In this document: one piece after another, positions 23,546-35,329 of the stretch
How positions within the stretch are numbered: the stretch's first letter is position 1
How the letters are laid out: each line of letters starts with the position of its first letter
Assembly (NCBI RefSeq): GCF_002443255.2
Contig: NW_019211454.1
Location: forward strand, 17,203,037 to 17,267,036
Direction of reading: 5' to 3'
DNA length: 64,000 nucleotides
Source: Varroa destructor
Lineage: Eukaryota; Arthropoda; Arachnida; Mesostigmata; Varroidae
Program-made: the position numbers and the translations under genes
Notes under the pieces: model-generated
What the model was told of the DNA's origin: nothing
The model's input: only the letters and a program-made list of their open reading frames with translations
Databases searched by the model: none

Positions 23546-24477
23546 AGATCAATCAGTAGGCGAAATGACGCCGACCTCTATCACCCACTAACAAACAAGC
23601 AACGCCGCGTCATAGGCGAGCAGCCTATGATGCGGTGTTATATGTCGTCGAGTCGAACTAATGCTGATAAGTTGAGCAGCATTCCGACCAGTTTGCCAAC
23701 CCAGATTAGTTTGTTTCCCATTATCTCCTCCGTCCGTATACTTTAGCTCGATACGCTTCCAGGTGCTAACCAGCGGATTAGCAGAAGTAGCGGCCTTTCC
23801 AATCGAACAACCGTTGTGTTAGGCGATCAACGATCAACCAGTCAGCGACATTGTCGTGATTATTCGAGTCTCAGTAGCAGCACTTGTAACAATCCAATCA
23901 ACAAGGAGAATGGCAACTGGCGTAGATGTAGTTATAGTAAGTTATGCTTGCGTCGTGCGGTTCTTCTCGCTTGGTCTTGCCGTTGCCCTTTCCCTATCTC
24001 CTTTGTCGCTCCTCCATCTAATTTTTCCCTCCCACTCAGGTTTTTTCCTTCGGGTTTGTCGTCTTTGCGATTCGATCTTTTCCCGAATGTCCCTCCAGTT
24101 GCTGTACTTTTCCTTCGTCTTTTTCTCTTCTAGTTCGCTGTCCCTATCCTATTCTCGTTTTTCTATTTCGTCTTCGTTTTATTTTTCGTTTTTTCCCCCT
24201 AGTTTCTCTCGCCCTGTCTCGTCGTTCGTTTCGCTGCTACCACCGCCGTCATCGTCTTTATCCACACGTTGTTTTCGTCCGCATTCTCTACCACCATGAT
24301 AGGGTGCTCGGTCCGGCCCGCATACGTCCTATTCTCGCATTGAATACTCAGACACGACTTCGCTAGATCTGTTTCGATATCTTGTGGACGCCGGATCGCT
24401 GTGTGGTTGTCCTACGGCGGTAGCTTCTTGTTTCTGTTCTGTTTCGGTGACGACGGCGAATGCGGCAGGCCGACAGA

Positions 24478-24500
24478 TCGACCGACCGACCGACGGACGG
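24478..24500. repeat. CGAC tetranucleotide tract
   Basis: Repeated CGAC, drifting to GGAC. Confidence 0.85.
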
Positions 24501-24643
24501 GCGGACAGACAGACCGGCCGACAGCCCGAGCAGTTCCAGCGTTACCGCCCCGGTGCTATTTGGCTGTTATTCGCCGCCGACTTACTTGTTGTTGGCTGAC
24601 TACCGCGTCAAGAAAAGCTATTGCTGTAACTATTACCTTCGCA

Positions 24644-24669
24644 GCTGCTGCTGCTGCTGCTGCTGCTGG
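24644..24669. repeat. (GCT)8 tract
   Basis: Uninterrupted GCT units. Confidence 0.93.
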
Positions 24670-25777
24670 CAAACTCTGTCGTGGTTGCGGCGACTAGAGC
24701 TACTATAGGCATCATCGGCTCGTCATCATCATCATCACCATCATCCTCAATTTAAACTGCCGCCACCGCTGCTGCAGTTCTAACATGGTTCCGGCAGCAT
24801 CCTGCAACTTTCGGCAGTTGTTCGTTGGTCTTTGTCGTGGCCTGCTTGATTCCTCTTTTCGTTCAGTATTCCATTTATTTGGCAGTTACATAGAGTGGGG
24901 CCGGTATCGTCGTTGTTGCTGTTATTGTTGTCGTCATGGCAATTGTCTAATATTGCTCATTGCTCGTCGTTGTTCTTTCACATCGTCCTCCAGCAGCGAG
25001 GCAAAGATAATGAGTGTGGTGATGGTGGTGGGACGGCCGTAGTCGCCGTGAAGAAGGCCCTAGCGGCCGATCAGCGGCCAGCGAATGTACACGACATCAA
25101 CAACCTGAACGGCGACGCGAGGCGAAAAGCCAAGCATGAAGCCAAGACGGCCATCGGCCCGGATCCCTCCTGTTTGGAGGGTAGAGGACTACTCTATGTG
25201 CTTTGTTGGCTTTCTCTCCCGTACGTGTGTCCATAACTGCATATAGAACTGCCATTTGTAGGTGAGTGTATGTCTGTGTGCGCGCGCGTATACCGAGGGA
25301 TGAGTATCATAAACAAATCGATAAGTACTGTGTGTAATTCTGCGTGGTCGTATTTGCAACGCAGCCCGATTCCGATTACGTATTGCAAGTCCCTATTAGG
25401 TATCGTGAACTCTATAGCATTTCGGCTTTCGTTTTTTGTCCAGCTGTCTGTCGGTCTATCTGTTCTAGTTCGAATATAACCAAGCCCAACTGGTAATCGA
25501 AGCTAGACTAGCTAGCACGAAATGGCAAGCCACATACAACCCACTGACAGGGTCGTCACAGCGCAATGATCGTCGATGATGATAACAGCAACTGGCGGCA
25601 GCTGCAGCGACAACTGTCGACAGCTGCATCGGTCGAAATATTAAGCAAACGTTATGCTGTGCGATGTATGCAGTAGGGGCTACTGAAAAATTCGCCCTCT
25701 TTTTGTTGGGCCGTCGCAGCGGTTCTCCGAAAAGAAGGTTTGAAGCAACGGAAAGCAGAGATATGGACGAGAACACC

Positions 25778-25784
<7 letters not shown>

Positions 25785-25813
<29 letters not shown>
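25785..25813. repeat. (AC)14 microsatellite
   Basis: Uninterrupted AC run of 29 bases. Confidence 0.95.
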
Positions 25814-25814
<1 letters not shown>

Positions 25815-26723
25815 CAGAGATACACGCGCGCTGGGTTATCACACATAGCCAATGCGTAGACGAACAGCACAGGAAATTTTTAGGCAAAGCAAGTCAACAG
25901 GACTCACGCGAGATATTCTATTAAGAGACACAATAGCGTATATTGTCATGAACTCAGTCGATGGCGACTACCATAGAACAACGGGGGGTTAAATACACAT
26001 CAAAACAGTCGATGAAGATAGAAATGGAAGAAAAGTACGTAAAGGCATACAACGTAGTAGCCTGCCGCTTTTGCTGTGCAAAACAATCGTATATGAGCAA
26101 CGTCTATCTCTGGTAGAAGCAGTTGTTAGAGATTTGAGAAAACAATGATGCCAATATAAGTAACAGTAACGTCTGGTAAGACCGTTAGGTAAGTGGTATT
26201 TCAGACGACTATTTTTTGTCAGTGTGAAATGAAGTGTGTTTACGTCCGGATTCGAATGTAGACCAAGTCACATGTTTCTCTTCTAATTAAGTACGTTTTT
26301 ACGCGGGACGTCTCTTGAACCCTACATGCTTCTATCTTTACTCGGCAGAGAGCAGCTCTAGTTGAGACAGTTACGGTCGGCTTATGTTATCCAGCCCAAG
26401 GCAGCACTGCCATTGAATCTCTTTAGTAGTGATTTAACTAACGAATTTGATCATTGTGAGCGGCGTTGCTGTGCTGTTAGACGGTGCAGAGGCGTGTTGT
26501 TTGTTATTGGGCTTGATATATTAATCGCCACTTGATTTTCAATTGCTGGTACTTCGGAAAAATCGACAGGTACATGAAGAGGGGGGCAGCAAATTCTAGA
26601 ATTACCTTCCTCGTTTCTCATCCCTCGACTCGTTTCTATACATGCGGCCTGAGTAATTCCGCCCTTAGTGCAGACCCGGCAAGCTCTCTTCGTTGATAAT
26701 ATTTCACTGGGGTATCTTTGCAT

Positions 26724-26754
26724 CCTCTCTCTCTCTCCCCTCCCTCTCTCTCTC
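26724..26754. repeat. CT-rich tract
   Basis: (CT)n broken by CCCC and CCC. Confidence 0.88.
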
Positions 26755-27522
26755 ACGCGTGTATGCTCCCCGTCTTTGGTTCTCCTTTTTTTCGTTAGTT
26801 AAAAGAGACTTCTCGATATTCGACTATTTTTCTACATTCACTATCCAGTCTTTTATGCTTCCGTAATGTTTAGATCAGTTGGCTTTAACTAGCTTTCCTT
26901 TACACATTACGTGCTGCTTGGTTAGGCCCTGCATTTGTTCTATTATCTGTTTTCCTTTCTGTCGCTTCCTGTTTTTTCTCCGAGCGCTGCGCTTTCTTCG
27001 TCCGTCTGCCCCGCTTGTTATTCGGCGTGTCGTTGTATGCCTACTCTGTAGCGACGAGGACACGCTGCTAAATCCATTCGCACTGTTCACCGCCAGCACT
27101 TTTTTCTTTTTATTTCGATGAAGTTCGTATCGCTCGGTAGCCTCGTGGAACGCGGCATTCGACATGGCCACAATCACCACCGTCACCCCATCTGCCGCGA
27201 CTGCCGCTCTGGGTTACTACGCGGGCTGCGATTAACCCAGCCGACTGTCACTCACTCGCTTCTCGGTTGTGTAGTGTGTATTTTACTATGTATTTTTGTT
27301 CTCTGTTTTTGCTGTGTACAGAATCGGTCCGAGCGGTTATGAGCGGCCCACCGCGAGATGTTATTGCTTGTATAGACCGATGTTTCTTGCGTGTGCGCTA
27401 TGCTGGCGTTTCGTTTGTCACGTCCATCGTCGTTCCGTGGCCAGTCTGTCCGTCTCCATCTGCGTTTATGGGTTCGTCGTTTAGTCTGTTGCTGTTGTTC
27501 ACTGATTGCTGCTCGCTCACAG

Positions 27523-27755
27523 TTACCATTCGCTGTGCGGGTGCGGCAGCAAAGCCCCGTCGAGTCATGCGGCGACTACGGCGATCGGCTAGTGAGCCAG
27601 TCATCCAGTTACCACCTATTCACAAAAGGCAGTTGGGTAACAACAGGAGGCAACGAGAAGACATGAGGGGAGGCAATCGACGTATTAGTGGCGGCAAAGC
27701 AGCAGCCAAAATAGCGCCCTGCGCTAATATCCCTCAGTTCTCCGACGAGAATTAG
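27523..27755 (+). CDS. Candidate terminal exon, basic protein tail
   Basis: A good acceptor (TTGCTGCTCGCTCACAG, pyrimidine-rich for about 30 bases) opens a frame with two leading bases and 76 codons, ending at TAG. The peptide is basic and polar: TIRCAGAAAKPRR, then RSASEPVIQLPPIHKR, an Arg/Asn-rich part, and a C-terminus of NIPQFSDEN. RRSASEP resembles a basophilic-kinase type site, an inference from sequence alone. About 62% of codons start with a purine. The same frame continues upstream through the acceptor to 27267, so the splice site is not required for openness. No AATAAA follows closely. Confidence 0.3.
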
Positions 27756-28193
27756 TTTCCACTGCGATAGCGGCGCCACTATGGCGGCTATACCATCATT
27801 ACCACCAGCAACTACATCGCACTATTATTATTATTATCATTGTGAATATTATTATGGAATTGCTCCCCGTACGGCCTCGCAAACTAGCCGTTGCGAAGCC
27901 ACTGCCGAAAGCACCACTCGACCGCGGTTTGCTCCCGGCCGCGTCGTGTGCTATCGTAGATAGTGTCTGTAGCGGCAGAGGCACGAAGTTGCAACTGTAG
28001 CACCTGCTCTAGCAGCAACAACTGCAGCAGCTGTAGATACCATACATGTTCGCTATAGTTGCTCACAAATAGATGGCGAACAGCAAACTCCTGAGCACGT
28101 CCTGAGCAGTCCTTTAACTTCGCGCAGTTACGTTTCAGCGCACCTGGTATGACTGCGTAGCGCGAATGCTGCTGCAGCAGCATGAGCGCCCCG

Positions 28194-28943
28194 CTAGACG
28201 TTGCCAACTCTATCTGCTGATCCAATAGAATCGTATGGATTCGCTGTCGCTGGTGACGGCAATACACCCCCCTTTCTCTGCCTGTCTTTTTCCGTCAGTT
28301 CGCCTCTGTACGTTTTCTTTTTGCGAGCGTCTGTCCGTCTTTTGGCCGGTTGCTCGCTTGTCGGTCCATACTCCCTCCCCCTCTCCCCCCCCCCCTGTCT
28401 GTCTATCTGTTGCTGTTTGTCGTCGTTGCTCGGTTCGTTCACTTCGTCGTCGTCGTCGTTGATCTTTCCTCTCGTCTTCTTCGCCGTCGATTCATTCGTG
28501 GTCGTCCTGTTTGCGGCTGGACAGAATCGGGGCAGCAGCAGCAGTAGTCGTATGATGCCGGTGTGGCAGTAGAGTGATGCGGTCGCCATCATCGCCGCAG
28601 CCGCCAGAGTGGCGGCATGCGCTGGCTCTTTCTCTCTCTCCCTCCTTTCTTCATTCGCCTTCGTTCGTCGCCTGCTCGTTCGATCGCTTACTGCTCGCTC
28701 CTGCCAGGGCGAGAGCGCAGCGGCATCATCAGCAGAATCCCCGTCCTCATCGCCATCAGCAATGGTAGTCGTTGAGTGAGAGGAGAGAGGCGACCATCGA
28801 GCGAATAGCCGCGGTGGCAGCGGGGTCCAACAGGCGACCAGCAACAACCAGCGGTGGTGGCAGCAGCAGCGACCGCCTTTCAAGCAAGAAGCAGGCGCGG
28901 CAGCGCCGCCAACAGCAGCGAGGCAGTCCTCGACTCGAGGCAA
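28194..28943 (-). other. Long biased open frame, probably not coding
   Basis: 249 codons without a stop on the minus strand, with Asp, Arg, Lys and Glu runs (KINDDDDEVNEPSNDD). This strand is purine-rich here, so stops are scarce in all frames. It has an in-frame start but no splice or family support. A coding role is possible but not favoured. Confidence 0.4.
28385..28395. repeat. Poly-C, 11 bases
   Basis: Eleven C in a row within a pyrimidine-rich stretch. Confidence 0.9.
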
Positions 28944-29296
28944 TCGTCAGTTGTCGGTCTGTAATCAAGCACGGAGCCACGGGCACGATCGCCGTTACAC
29001 CCGGTACAGCTACATCCAGCAGAGGGCACACCAAGCAACAAGACACGATCGGCGATTGCCATCACCGACGGCACGATCAGTTCGTTCGTGGACACGGTCA
29101 AGCTAAGCCGAGCAGGACGGCGGGCAGTACGAGTGCACGCCGTCATGACAGAGCCCAACTCGACATAATCCCCGATGCCGCAACGCTAACAAGTAATGAA
29201 GATCGAGTTAACGACACTAAAAATGCAGGCCGGCACAGCACACGCGGCTCACAGGTAGAACGGCGGCGGGCATCAAGACCACAACGACAGCGATAG
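28772..29296 (+). CDS. Candidate coding exon, unknown disordered protein
   Basis: A plus-strand frame open for 174 codons, with no ATG start (first possible start is TTG), so if real it would be an internal exon. Good codon periodicity is seen: RREATIERIAAVAAGS near the start, a Ser/Arg/Gln-rich middle, and LDIIPDAATLTSNEDR near the end. A CAG|GTAGAA donor lies at about 29.26 kb. The acceptor side (GCAATGGTAG) is weak. The region is T-poor, which lowers stop frequency, and it overlaps the long minus-strand frame at 28194-28943. Confidence 0.25.
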   Translation: MSERREATIERIAAVAAGSNRRPATTSGGGSSSDRLSSKKQARQRRQQQRGSPRLEAIVSCRSVIKHGATGTIAVTPGTATSSRGHTKQQDTIGDCHHRRHDQFVRGHGQAKPSRTAGSTSARRHDRAQLDIIPDAATLTSNEDRVNDTKNAGRHSTRGSQVERRRASRPQRQR

Positions 29297-30193
29297 GCAA
29301 ACGAACTTCAGTGGTGTCGAGTGAGCGTCGCCAATCGAGAAGCAATAGCAACAATAGCTGCCGTAACTAAGAGATTCAATAGATTCTCGGCCACTGTGCT
29401 GCGTGCCCCTAACTGTGTTTGGGCGCTCGGGGCTGTGTAGGTGCGTATCTAGTGTGGTCATGGCTATCGTATATTGCAGCTGGCTAACCGCGGAACAATC
29501 CTCCAAGAAAACGTACTGGCGCAAGAACTGCTGAAGATTCGCGGGGGGAGCTAATATTTAAAAATCCGGATGGATGATAGGTACAACTGGATCTGTTTAG
29601 TATCAATCAGTCGGATGTGGTCTCTCGACTGTGTGCCTTCATTCAGTTTGTGCTAGAATCAGGAAAAGGCATTCAGTGATTACTCAGAGTATGCCTTTAT
29701 GGCTTTTTGTGTGTGTGTGCTATTGTCATTTTGGGTTCTACTGTTGTTGCTGTCGCCGCAGCGCGATTAGTAAAGTTCTGCCCTGTAGAACTTTGGACGA
29801 CTGAAGTTCTTGTTTCGTTACTGTATTTTATACTGGAACATCGCTGTCAGTAACTAGACATATAAAAACAAAGAATGATATAAAAGAGAAACGGGCGAAG
29901 AAAGAAGAGGGTAACGAGTAACTAGATTTTTCAAAGAGAATTCGTCCTGCAAGCGCAAAGTCTCTGCTAAGCCATCTACCTAAGTTGCAACGCAGTTGCC
30001 CGTATCAGAGCACCGCATAGTGCTAGCTCGGATACGGGAAGCTTAATAAGAATCAAATCGGTAGATTGAATGGGTTTGTGATGTGATAAACATGCGTTTA
30101 TCTTCAGCGTCACTATTATATTCGCGAGGCATGCCTACTATACAATGTAGAAATTAATGTGAACGGAATACAAGCGGCGAATGTGAGATTTAT
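29297..30193. other. No supported gene
   Basis: Falls from GC-richer to AT-rich. Contains a short GT run near 29.71 kb. Confidence 0.45.
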
Positions 30194-30312
30194 CCCCCCC
30201 CCCCCCTGGATTAAGTGCGCTCCTGGATCGGCTAAAGTGTGACATACGTGATGCGACAATTGTGAGTGTTTATAGAAAGGAAAGATCCACACGGAATGGA
30301 TTTTTACTGCAG
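30190..30312. mobile_element. Possible degraded transposable-element end
   Basis: The C13 tract abuts TGGATTAAG and a further CCTGGATC 21 bases on. Reversed, this reads as a GATCCAGG-type motif leading into a long G run, a form common at the ends of dispersed animal repeats. I can see no inverted terminal repeats, target-site duplication or transposase, so this is a suggestion only. Confidence 0.15.
30194..30206. repeat. Poly-C, 13 bases
   Basis: Thirteen C in a row, followed by TGGATTAAGTGCGCTCCTGG. Confidence 0.93.
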
Positions 30313-30471
30313 AAGTATCAGCCCCAAAGGATTGTCTCTCTAGAAAATGTAAGTGACCCTCAAGAATTGGTGGAACACAAGCGTGCAGTGAGAACACACA
30401 GGGACAACGTTGATTATCTGGCATTTTTAGATTTACGTATCATTCCCAAGTACCCCATTTATTACAAATAA
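30313..30471 (+). CDS. Candidate terminal exon, unknown protein
   Basis: The acceptor GATTTTTACTGCAG opens 52 codons to TAA. The stop overlaps an AATAAA hexamer (30467-30472), although a usable signal normally sits further downstream. The peptide begins KYQPQRIVSLEN, is charged in the middle (ELVEHKRAVRTHRDNVDY) and ends IIPKYPIYYK. An internal AAAAT|GTAAGTG donor after 36 bases would instead make a small internal exon in the same frame. The neighbouring poly-C motif raises the possibility of a transposon-derived fragment. Confidence 0.3.
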   Translation, partial: KYQPQRIVSLENVSDPQELVEHKRAVRTHRDNVDYLAFLDLRIIPKYPIYYK

Positions 30472-31251
30472 ATATATTATAAACCGTCGTCCCAGTCGGT
30501 TGATAAATATAATATCATAAAGTTAAACCTCAACACGAGAGGTTTGAGGTTTTCTTGCGCATGTTCGCTCCGGCTGAGCAGTTTTTGAAACGTGGCTTTC
30601 AGCTCGACCGTCGGCCGCCCCGGATAACATCAACATATCATGTATTTGTCCACGGTGTCTTGCTCCAATATTAGCGCCACTAGTCCTCTCTGCCAGGCTG
30701 GTCATCTTTTGTCTGACTGTTTGCCTGCCAGGCCTATCTGGATGTCCTGTCCGCACCTATATTTACGCGAACGAACGGTGAGCAGTCAAATGCCAGTTGC
30801 TGCTAGCTTGTGTGATTATAGGCCAGACTAAATAGTTGCTACGCACGGAGGTATAGGGCATTTTGCTGCAGTTGTCCCTCGCCGTCTGCCCATTAGCATC
30901 TTTGTGTTGAATGATTTCTAGCAATCATATGTTCGACACTTGATCGTCTGTTCGCCGTGTTTCTTGCTCGTCTTCTCATCAAGTCAAACACTGTAGCATT
31001 CGGTTTGTAGATGAATGCTGCATTGGTTTGTTAAAACGCCACCAAACACTACGTGTCGCCACGTGCATCTACCGTTGAAATATTATATACGATTGTACAT
31101 ACAATGCTGTGCTGGAAGCGAATTCCCGCGTGTTTCGAGCGGTAGATGATTGCCTCATAGGACACAACCTCCGACCTGCTTGGAGGCTTGCTCGTCTGTT
31201 TATTCTGCTGCTGGCGATGGTGTCTTTACAAAGCGTTTGGCGTTCGTCGTT

Positions 31252-31271
31252 TGCTGCTGCTGCTGCTGCTG
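31252..31271. repeat. (TGC)6 tract
   Basis: Uninterrupted TGC units. Confidence 0.92.
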
Positions 31272-31639
31272 TACCGACTCGATCTCTGTATGTATCCGCG
31301 CGCGCCCCATTAGCTTCCCAAGCCAGCAACGATTGCGACCACTACGCTCAGCACCGCAACAACAGCATTAGTGGCAGCATCAATAGCCCGCTGTCCCATG
31401 CCTACATAGTGGCGGGTCGGCAAGCTACCGGTCTGCACGCAAACATGCATACAAACACGGATAGACGAGCGAAAGCAAAAAACGACGAGAATCGACAACG
31501 CAGAAGAACACAGACTTCTTCTACAGGCCGCCAGGCAAACCGACAGTGAAAGACAGTTCTATAGGCACACACAGTGGCACACACGCACACGTAGGATACA
31601 CAGACATGAATCTATCGGCAATAGCAACACTCCGGGTAG

Positions 31640-31660
31640 CTGACTGACTGACTGACTGAC
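31640..31660. repeat. (CTGA)5 tetranucleotide
   Basis: Five CTGA units plus C. Confidence 0.93.
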
Positions 31661-33257
31661 GAGCGATCGTCGTTTATTCGTTTGTTAGCTGGTTCTTTCG
31701 GCCGTTCGTCTTTCGGTTGGCCAGTCAAAGCGGCCAAGCGTCGTCGTTGACGACGCTGAACGGCCAGGCCGTCGACTCGTCCCCAGTATCCAGTATGCAA
31801 CAACTACAAGACCCAACAACAACGCAGCCATAACAGCCAACGCCACCGCTGCTATTGCTGCAGCCATAGCACTATTCTGCGGCGGCCAGAGGCAGCCAGC
31901 GATCGCCGGCGAGCACCGCCACTCACTTATTTTGCTTCGTATACCAGTAGCGGTGGTGCGACTGTTGCTGCTGTCCCTGCATCGCGATCCTGCGAGGCAA
32001 CGCTCATGGCTACGGCCGCTCTCCTTTCCCCAGATGCAGCTCTGTCTAACAACAACAGCAGCAGCGTCTCTACTGCCACCCAGCGGCTGCGCCAACGACG
32101 ACGAAGTTGACGATGGCTACCACTACTGCTGCTCTCAACAGCAGCAGTTTTCGATGGCGGTACCTGGCTTGCTGTGTCATAGCAGCATTGCCTCTGTGTG
32201 CGCGTGTATACAGTCAGCCAGGAGACCACCAGTGAGTAGCTGCTGTGTGCAGCGTGTCTGACTATCTCTATGATTCGGTTTTCCGTTGCTAGTCTCCGTC
32301 ATCACTGGTCACCGATGCGGGGTTGGGCTTGTCGGCGCTGGCCGACTTGCGACGACAACAACGAGAGTACGTGGCGCGTGCATTAGCCTGCGTCCCTGGC
32401 TGCCTTGATGGTTACATTCTTGGTTCGATGGCTGTGTAGGGTGCTAGTGGTGCTGCAGGACGCACGGCGGAAGCTCTGAGTGCTACGACGAACGAAGCGT
32501 GCGCGCACAACCTCGTCGCACATATAGAACTGCAACAATAACAGTAACAGCGGCGTTAGAAGGCATAATTTCTCGTAAGACGGGAGACTATAATAGTCAA
32601 CAGGATAAGAGGGATAAAATGAACAGAAAGACCGATAGCCCGCAAGAAAGACGGACAGACGGGGAAAGCTCTAGCCAAGCAGACTATCGAGCTGCTAGTC
32701 CGAGGCACTCGCAGCCATCAGACACAGTCCGGTGTAAATCGCGCGTGAACGAGTTGACGCTACGCACAAATATTGCCACAAGCGAGCGACGCTCGCCGGT
32801 CGCTAGCTAGCGATGGTGGCAATGTTCATGAAAGGAGCAGCAGTAACAGCAATCGTGGTAATAGCCAAGGGACCGGGGACACATTAGCGGCATGACAGCT
32901 CAATGGATGGCAGAAAGATGAACCAACAGGTCCCCACAGAATGTATCAACAAGAATTGGGCGCACAAAAACGAATAGGAACTGAGAGAATAAAAATGTGC
33001 AATGAACGACGGTGTAGAGAATTGGATAAACACACGCATGTACAGAGAGAGAGAGGCCGGGAAGAGGCGGTAGAGAATTAGCAGATATAAGAACACTGTT
33101 TTATTTAATGTATCTGGATTTTTAGGTTGGCCAGTCGAACAATATTCGACGCTATTCACTGTCGTTTGGTTTCAACCTGTTTTTGAGCGACTTTTCTTGA
33201 ATCCTTTTGCTTTCCTTTTTGTTCTCTCTTTCTCTGCCTTCCTTTGTCTATATCCAG

Positions 33258-33446
33258 AGACTTAATCGCAGTATATCGCGCGCCACCTCACAAATTTCTT
33301 TTCACTATCAGCAGGAGCATTCGTGCACGAATCCAGCCGCAATGGAGAAGACGGCCAATCCAATAGGTAGTCTTGTAATCACTGCTATGCACACATTGAG
33401 ATCGCTGTGCACGGCAGATATCGAGCGCTACAGGCGCACGAACTGA
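33258..33446 (+). CDS. Candidate exon with strong acceptor
   Basis: The 3' splice site is excellent: more than 40 pyrimidine-rich bases ending TATATCCAG. Reading from the first base gives 62 codons to TGA, starting RLNRSISRATSQISFHYQQE and ending ADIERYRRTN. A CCAATAG|GTAGTC donor at 33366 would end it after 36 codons plus one base. An in-frame ATG at 33342 sits in a strong GCCGCAATGG context, so it may instead be an exon with 5' untranslated sequence and a start codon (MEKTANPIG). No family is recognised. Confidence 0.35.
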   Translation, partial: RLNRSISRATSQISFHYQQEHSCTNPAAMEKTANPIGSLVITAMHTLRSLCTADIERYRRTN

Positions 33447-33867
33447 GAGATGTTCGCGCCCAGGCGGGATCAGCGATTCGTCGTCGTCATCATCGCCAGA
33501 ACTGACGTGGAGTCGGCTTATTCTCTTCTGTTTGTTATTCGATTTTGAGTTCTCGTTTAGTTAGCCGTATTTTCGTTTCGGCCTTATTACTGCTGTTATC
33601 ATTTGCCGTTGCGGTTAGCTTTGTTAGATACCTGTCGGTGGCTGGTGACAATTTTCAGAGTGCCTGACATATCAGCCGCCCCGCTCACGATATCCTATTG
33701 TCTTTCGTGATGGTGGAGTCGTCATAGCTGTTGTCGGTGGTGCTGCTGATGCCGTATAAAGACGCTGGTTGGTTGCTGTTGATCTGTTTCAACAGAGTGA
33801 CGGCGGGCGTCAAACGGTGCTAGAGGATTGTCAGCCTGTCGGGTTTTTGCTCGTAAGTGTAGCTATA

Positions 33868-33890
33868 GCTGCTGCTGCTGCTGCTGCTGC
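33868..33890. repeat. (GCT)7 tract
   Basis: Uninterrupted GCT units. Confidence 0.92.
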
Positions 33891-34376
33891 CTGACCCGGT
33901 ACAGGGACGACATCGACGATCGTCGGTTGATACCGATGCTGCTGTTTGTTGGTTTCTGCTCCGCCTGTGTCGTCGCCTGACCGCGTATAGTTGTAGCAGT
34001 ACGTGTGAGCTGATGTCTCCGTGTGTGTGCGTATGCGTCTGTGTGGACGAATGTGAATGTATGGCGGTATCGATGGTCTCTTGGTCGCTGTTTGCCAGCG
34101 CGATTGCCTGTCTGCCTGGCTGGCTGCCCGAGCCACTGTTGCTTGGTCGCTCGCCGGCTAACGATGGCTGGTTGGGTGTATTGCTGGATGGACTGACTGC
34201 ATTTGCGCTTGCGGTGACTGTCTATTCTGTAGTTCGCTCATCTGTCCGTCTCTCGGCTGCTCGCTCGTCCGCCGGTGAATGCTGGCCGTGCTGATGCTAC
34301 TGAATGTGTCTGGGTGATCTTGCCGCTCCCTCGCTATCGCAGCAACAATAAATAGTGAAGCAGCTAGCCATCCAGG

Positions 34377-34396
34377 CAGCAGCAGCAGCAGCAGCA
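34377..34396. repeat. (CAG)6 tract
   Basis: Six CAG units then CA. Confidence 0.92.
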
Positions 34397-35265
34397 ATGG
34401 TGGTTGGTGTTGCCGGTGCTGTGGCCAATAATGGTGGTTAGTTGCTTGTTTTTTCATTCGTTCGCGTCGCTCGTCTCCCAGCGGCCTCTCCTCAGCTCGC
34501 TCACTGCCACTCGTGCGCATTCGTTCCTTGCTCACCGCTCTTCGCCGTATCCGCCTTTCTCTCTTGCCGCTCCTTTTGTTCGTCGCTCACTCGCGTCACG
34601 GCTTCCTGGAGCTGCTGCAACTGCTGCCAGCAACGATCCAGCAGCCGACCCGGCTAATAGAAGTAGCATTAGCATCCAGGCGCAGTAGCAGCAGCAGCTT
34701 AAGCTGCTCTTGCTACTGAGGCTAGCGCTGATGATCGCGTTGGCGATAGTGATGATGTTGAGACATTGATGTAGCAGTGGCGACTGGATTGTGATTGTGC
34801 TGCTATCATGGTGACGGTGGCGACGGCTGTGGCAATGTTGCAGTTGCCGCCACCGCCACCGCCGGCCCTCGTCAACACCGTTCCTTCGTTGGCTGGTTGA
34901 TGCCGATGGTTGAGGTAACGTCGAAAGTTGAACGCCGAACGTATCCACGCTGATTCTCAAGGGCTGTTCGACGGTAGCAGAAATCGAATCGCGCAACAAA
35001 GTTGTCGCCTGGTATTGCTGTGCTATTTTTGTGTATTTGATGATGGTCAAGCTGAACTGAATGGATTTAGATTGAGCTGATTACTTTGGCTCGGCTCAGC
35101 CTGAACGGATACAGCTGACGTCCGAATAGACTTTGTTGCAGTCGTTGTCGTCTTATGAAATTTCTTTTTGTTGTCAATTTGTTGCTCAGGCCTACCCAAC
35201 CAATGGTCAGCTTCTGTGCGGACCGCCGCGTTTTCTATCGTTGCCTGTGCGCAAAGTGCAGAATC

Positions 35266-35329
35266 GTGTGTGTGTGTTCATGTGTGCGTGTGTGTGTGTG
35301 TGTGTGTCTGTGTGTGTGTGTGTGTGTGT
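35266..35329. repeat. Interrupted (GT)n microsatellite, 64 bp
   Basis: GT run broken by TTCA, CG and CT interruptions, suggesting an older repeat than the pure AC run at 40.34 kb. Confidence 0.94.

Larger units (their letters stand above)
22341..27522. other. Triplet- and pyrimidine-rich block, no supported gene
   Basis: Contains the CAA/CAG tract at 22.65 kb, a C13 tract, a pyrimidine-rich stretch (about 23.97-24.29 kb), CGAC tetranucleotides, a GCT run, a CA run and a CT-rich tract. 26.0-26.7 kb is plain AT-rich. Open frames of 60-147 codons here follow base bias or lack splice signals. Confidence 0.45.
30472..33257. other. Triplet-rich block, no supported gene
   Basis: GCT, CTGA and CAG repeats, with overlapping short frames on both strands. 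No acceptor-donor pair with a clean frame was found. Confidence 0.45.

Noticed and set aside
35190..35265. Possible exon after TTGTTGCTCAG
   Set aside because: All three frames are open and the only donor is inside a GT microsatellite, so neither frame nor end can be fixed.
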